A stretch of 26,005 nt of DNA from an uncultured Agathobacter sp. (GTDB lineage: Bacteria; Bacillota; Clostridia; Lachnospirales; Lachnospiraceae): positions 1 to 26,005 of the forward strand of contig CAKRNE010000028.1 in the NCBI GenBank assembly GCA_934365945.1. Direction: 5' to 3'. A model generated the notes under the pieces. That model did no database searches. It was not told the origin of the DNA and was given only the letters and a program-made list of their open reading frames with translations. Below are positions 23,486-26,005 of this stretch, piece by piece (position 1 is the first letter of the stretch; each line of letters begins with the position of its first letter). The position numbers and the translations under genes are program-made.

Positions 23486-23668
23486 ATGGCTTCAAACAAG
23501 GAATACTTAGAGTATATTTTAGGACAGTTATCTGAATTGGAAGAAATCACATATCGCACCATGATGGGAGAATTTATTCTTTATTATCGAGGTAAAATCG
23601 TAGGTGGGATCTATGATGATAGATTACTCGTGAAACCAGTAAAATCAGCTGTTCGGTATATGCCGAAC
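23486..23668 (+). pseudogene. TfoX N-terminal domain fragment, truncated by rearrangement
   Basis: With AGGAG ahead, the frame starts 'MASNKEYLEYILGQLSELEE', then 'ITYRTMMGEFILYYRGKIVG' and 'GIYDDRLLVKPVKSA', an unmistakable TfoX/Sxy N-terminal domain. After 'RYMPN' (residue 61) similarity ends abruptly. The rest of the frame, to 23776, is the wrong strand of an unrelated antitoxin tail. Intact small TfoX proteins are about 100-115 residues, so roughly 40-50 residues are lost. It was probably a stand-alone clostridial TfoX-like protein of unknown function rather than a competence regulator. Confidence 0.75.
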
Positions 23669-23676
23669 CTGATAGC

Positions 23677-23811
23677 TCATCTACTGCGGCGGCTCCTGAT
23701 ATCAGCCATAGCTTCGGAAAATGGTCTGGTATTGCCTGTGGCAATATCGTCCATTCCTTCCTTAATCTGGCTGTAAAGTTCAAAGCGGCTGGTCAGTTCT
23801 TCGTAGGCTTT
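23677..23811 (-). pseudogene. C-terminal remnant of a type II antitoxin (Phd/YefM- or RelB-like)
   Basis: On the minus strand the frame reads 'KAYEELTSRFELYSQIKEGM', then 'DDIATGNTRPFSEAMADIRS' and 'RRSR' followed by a stop at 23677-23679. The pattern of helix, acidic 'EGMDDI' and 'PFSEAMADIR' resembles the toxin-binding tail of clostridial Phd/YefM or RelB antitoxins. There is no start codon: an in-frame stop lies at 23818-23820, just before it. The DNA-binding N-terminus and any toxin gene are missing. It lies back-to-back with the truncated TfoX gene. Confidence 0.5.
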
Positions 23812-24000
23812 GAAAATTTAAGGGTGTCAGGCACCAAAAATGTAATGACAAAGATGATCATACTCCGCCATCCGGAGGAAAAACCAGTGATGATGATACT
23901 GCAAAAGAAGATACCGTAAATGTGCCAGAAAAGAGCATCTTGCATTTGCTAAGAGCTGGAAGTTGCAGATAGCTGCTTAATCAGCAGACACTAATTAATT
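23812..24000. other. Non-coding patchwork with a palindrome-like word and a hydrophilic frame remnant
   Basis: The stretch begins with GGTGTCAGGCACC (23823-23835), a near-palindrome (GGTG/CACC around five bases) that I associate loosely with repeat or transposase-linked sequences in Clostridia. After it, one plus-strand frame ends at TAG 23970-23972 and reads 'NDKDDHTPPSGGKTSDDDTA', then 'KEDTVNVPEKS'. It looks like a linker from a lost surface or secreted protein. A small hairpin (CTGCT 23973-23977 with AGCAG 23983-23987) follows. No working gene is present. Confidence 0.4.
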
Positions 24001-24002
24001 TC

Positions 24003-24040
24003 GACAAAGACTTTGTCATCTTCGCAAAGAGTGGTATAAT
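24003..24040 (+). promoter_or_regulatory. Promoter with overlapping palindromic operator for the diguanylate cyclase gene
   Basis: A TG-extended -10, TGGTATAAT (hexamer 24035-24040), has a modest -35, TTGTCA (24013-24018), 16 bases upstream. A perfect 15-bp palindrome, GACAAAGACTTTGTC (24003-24017), overlaps the -35, an ideal repressor site. The transcript would start near 24047 and carry a GGGGAT ribosome site before the ATG at 24094. Confidence 0.6.
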
Positions 24041-24093
24041 ATCCTTGATATGGCAGATTGTATATACAAGATGCAGATGAATGGGGATAAGAA

Positions 24094-25470
24094 ATGGACA
24101 AGAATTACGAGCTTGAAAAAAGAGTACTTACAATGGTATCCAGACAGTTTGAGTGTATTTATCAGATTAATCTTGATGAAATGGCTGTTACTTGTGTTTA
24201 TGATGCCAAGGATGAGGCTGGTGAGGGAAAAGTATTGTCTCTTGATGGCTGGTTGGATATGTTGAATAAGTTTTGTTATTGCGAAGATAAAGAGAATCTG
24301 GGCAGATTTTTAGCGGTAGATTCTCTTTTTCAGTGTATAAAAGCTCAGGAAGAAAGCGATAAGCCGTACAATCTGCGCAGAGATTACCGATTTATGAAGC
24401 GTGATGGGGTTAAGTGGATATGCGTTACACTTATGCCGGAGATTGTATGTAATGAGATTACAGTGACATTTCGTGATGTGTCTCACCGCTATGAGTATGA
24501 TGAAATCATACAAAAGAAAAATTCTGAGCTTAGAAAACTTTTGCAGACAGCAGAGCAGTACAGGGATGCACTTCTATCAGAGTCGGTTGTTCTGTATCAG
24601 GTTAATTTTAGCAGGGACAGCTTAGATAGTGATTTATTTCAGAAGAACAAGGATGGTAATGGAGTCATAAAAGTCTTAAATACCGTGGACATGTACAAGT
24701 CGGATTCTTACAACGAATACTGCACCCGCTGGCAGAGCCGCGTGTCAAAAGATACCATAGATGAATACAGAAGATATGCAACATCTGACAGTCTGGTGGA
24801 GGAATACAGAGCAGGCAGGACTCTTTTAAGTCAGGATTACCGGACACTGGATTCCTTTGGCGTTGAGATGTGGATTAACAAGACAATCTATCTGGCTCAG
24901 GACAAGATGACTGGTGATGTCATAGGCATAGTAAGCCTTCGTGATGTCACAGACCGCTATCGTCAGGAGTTCATGAGAGAAGCCTTGGAAAAACAGGCAT
25001 CAACTGATTTGCTCACAGGCTTATACAATCATGTGACCGGAGAAGTGCTTATAAAGAGCAAGATTGATAACGAAAAATACATGGATGCGGCATTTATTAT
25101 TTTTGATATCGATTTCTTTAAAAAGATTAATGATACCAGAGGTCATTATTTTGGAGACTGCGTCCTGCAAAAGGTCGCAGAAATTCTAAAGGGCTGTATC
25201 AGAGAGAACCAGGATGTGGCTTCAAGATATGGCGGTGACGAATTTGTGATATTTATTACCTACAAGCAGGAGGATGACATCTATGATATCGTAGACAGAA
25301 TATTTAAAGCTATTTCTACTCAATATGACGGGTGTCAGATTAGCATAAGCATGGGAATCTTTCTTGCTAGTGCCTGTGAGGAGGGTTACTATGAGATGTA
25401 CAAGAAGGCTGACAGGGCTTTGTACAGGGCGAAGGAAGCCGGAAAGGGCAGATATATATTTTCAAATTAA
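24094..25470 (+). CDS. Diguanylate cyclase with two PAS-like sensor regions
   Basis: This 458-residue cytoplasmic protein contains a first PAS-like region (about 15-130, ending 'VTFRDVSHRYEYDE'), a short coiled linker (135-155), a second PAS-like region (about 160-288, ending 'VSLRDVTDRYRQEF') and a GGDEF domain (about 300-458). The GGDEF core has 'STDLLTGLYNH', 'IIFDIDFFKKINDTRGHYFGD' region residues, and intact Gly-Gly-Asp-Glu-Phe at 380-384. The inhibitory RxxD site is altered: R370 is one residue too far from D374. It should make c-di-GMP in response to a small-molecule or redox signal sensed by the PAS parts. It is followed directly by transporter debris, so it is a single-gene unit. Confidence 0.92.
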   Translation: MDKNYELEKRVLTMVSRQFECIYQINLDEMAVTCVYDAKDEAGEGKVLSLDGWLDMLNKFCYCEDKENLGRFLAVDSLFQCIKAQEESDKPYNLRRDYRFMKRDGVKWICVTLMPEIVCNEITVTFRDVSHRYEYDEIIQKKNSELRKLLQTAEQYRDALLSESVVLYQVNFSRDSLDSDLFQKNKDGNGVIKVLNTVDMYKSDSYNEYCTRWQSRVSKDTIDEYRRYATSDSLVEEYRAGRTLLSQDYRTLDSFGVEMWINKTIYLAQDKMTGDVIGIVSLRDVTDRYRQEFMREALEKQASTDLLTGLYNHVTGEVLIKSKIDNEKYMDAAFIIFDIDFFKKINDTRGHYFGDCVLQKVAEILKGCIRENQDVASRYGGDEFVIFITYKQEDDIYDIVDRIFKAISTQYDGCQISISMGIFLASACEEGYYEMYKKADRALYRAKEAGKGRYIFSN

Positions 25471-25481
25471 AGATTTTATAG

Positions 25482-25689
25482 GCAGTATGGTGGGGAGTGC
25501 TGACTATTCCGCTTTTAAAGAACTATAAGCAGGTAAATTATGTGAAAAAAGAGCAGGGCCTTGTCTAGCTCACATTTTGCCAAAATCATACCGACAGAAA
25601 AGTCCGGAGAGTATTTCGGCTTATATGATATATGCGGCAAGGGAGCTTCTTTTATTGGAACTATGCTGGTCAGTAGATTATGTGTATGA
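25482..25689 (+). pseudogene. UMF1-type MFS transporter remnant (two out-of-frame pieces)
   Basis: Just after the cyclase stop, one frame (25482-25568) reads 'AVWWGVLTIPLLKNYKQVNY', the start of a cytoplasmic segment of UMF1/Atg22-like transporters. A second frame, shifted by one (25546-25689), reads 'RALSSSHFAKIIPTEKSGEY' and 'FGLYDICGKGASFIGTMLVS', a segment from late in the same family, and then stops. In intact proteins of about 420 residues these pieces are separated by roughly 100 or more residues, so a large internal deletion joined them. The 5' half and the 3' end are absent. From 25690 to 25795 I see nothing recognisable. Confidence 0.7.
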
Positions 25690-25795
25690 TGAGGCTGTTG
25701 GGGCTTTATGAAATCCAGACAGAGCATATTAGTGGGAAAGAGATACATGGGAAGTAGTAAAAATTTATAAAATATAGTATTTTTATCATGAATGC

Positions 25796-25824
25796 TTGTG
25801 AAAAATAGATAAAGGGCTTATAAT
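25796..25824 (+). promoter_or_regulatory. Promoter of the chemotaxis receptor gene
   Basis: A perfect -10 TATAAT (25819-25824) lies 17 bases after TTGTGA (25796-25801). It gives a leader of about 30 bases with GGGAGAAGG before the start codon at 25862. No flagellar sigma-28-type motif is evident. Confidence 0.6.
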
Positions 25825-25861
25825 GTAAACTATACAAAACATGAGAGAAAGGGAGAAGGCA

Positions 25862-26005
25862 ATGAAACAAAAAGGACAAAAGAAAACAACTTCCATTAAG
25901 ACAAAGCTTCTGGGGACGATTCTTCCAGTTGTCATTGTGATTGGACTTGTACTGGTAGGTGTGTCATATTTTGTATCAAAGCAGATAATCACAGAATATG
26001 CCACA
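25862..26005 (+). CDS. Methyl-accepting chemotaxis protein, N-terminal fragment (runs off the window)
   Basis: Only the first 48 codons are present and the frame is open to the last base. A basic N-terminus ('MKQKGQKKTTSIKTKLLG') is followed by one membrane helix ('TILPVVIVIGLVLVGVSYFV') and then the start of an extracellular sensor region ('SKQIITEYAT'). The basic head plus 'SIKTKLLGTILPVV' is typical of clostridial chemoreceptors, though a membrane histidine kinase could begin in the same way. The ribosome site and promoter are good. Confidence 0.65.
   Translation, partial: MKQKGQKKTTSIKTKLLGTILPVVIVIGLVLVGVSYFVSKQIITEYAT

Noticed and set aside
23677..23776. C-terminal third of the TfoX frame as real protein
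   Set aside because: Its sequence is the opposite strand of an antitoxin-like frame, and TfoX similarity stops at residue 61.

Overview
The window looks like a chromosomal segment of a low-to-moderate-GC anaerobic Firmicute, most likely a Lachnospiraceae member (Roseburia/Agathobacter type). The genus is inferred from recognised protein families, strong AGGAGG ribosome sites, oxygen-sensitive iron-sulfur enzymes and gene style, not from a database search.

Layout. 1-950: a terminator from an upstream gene, then a HicA/HicB toxin-antitoxin pair behind a consensus promoter, then a 41-codon antitoxin-tail-like ORF. 955-1800 (minus): a YitT-type membrane protein. 2101-5829: a purine operon, purM-purN-purD, with a HAD phosphatase overlapping purD. 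5887-8952: a large GGDEF / degenerate GGDEF / EAL cyclic-di-GMP protein. 9023-10453: an AzgA-type purine permease, in keeping with the purine theme. 10497-10754: a striking 258-bp element with roughly 79-bp imperfect inverted arms and two perfect GC-rich hairpins in its centre. 10779-13163: an apparently SOS-controlled, apparently leaderless Y-family DNA polymerase followed by its YolD-like partner. 13296-14114: a lone cobalamin-pathway methyltransferase (CobI/CbiL). 14315-17353: a two-gene radical dehydratase-type system, an HgdB-like protein plus an HgdA/B-like domain fused to its ATPase activator. 17400-18119 (minus): a 4Fe-4S protein, convergent with that pair across a terminator.

From about 18.2 to 25.7 kb the window changes character. 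Working genes (an ABC exporter, a DUF3795-kinase fusion, an isoprenylcysteine-methyltransferase-like protein and a diguanylate cyclase) alternate with decayed ones. The decayed genes are a Crp/Fnr regulator missing its sensor half and an internal piece, a GNAT acetyltransferase with an early stop and an internal deletion, a TfoX fragment abutting an antisense antitoxin tail, and two out-of-phase pieces of an UMF1-type MFS transporter. The window ends inside the first 48 codons of a methyl-accepting chemotaxis protein.

How the genes relate. Purine synthesis and purine uptake flank a c-di-GMP signalling protein. The polymerase/YolD pair is a damage-response unit. The dehydratase-like pair and the 4Fe-4S protein are anaerobic redox genes. 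The diguanylate cyclase and chemotaxis gene at the right edge suggest motility or sessility control. The most unusual items are the structured inverted-repeat element, the compact fused dehydratase/activator system, the DUF3795-kinase fusion and the run of deletion-scarred pseudogenes.
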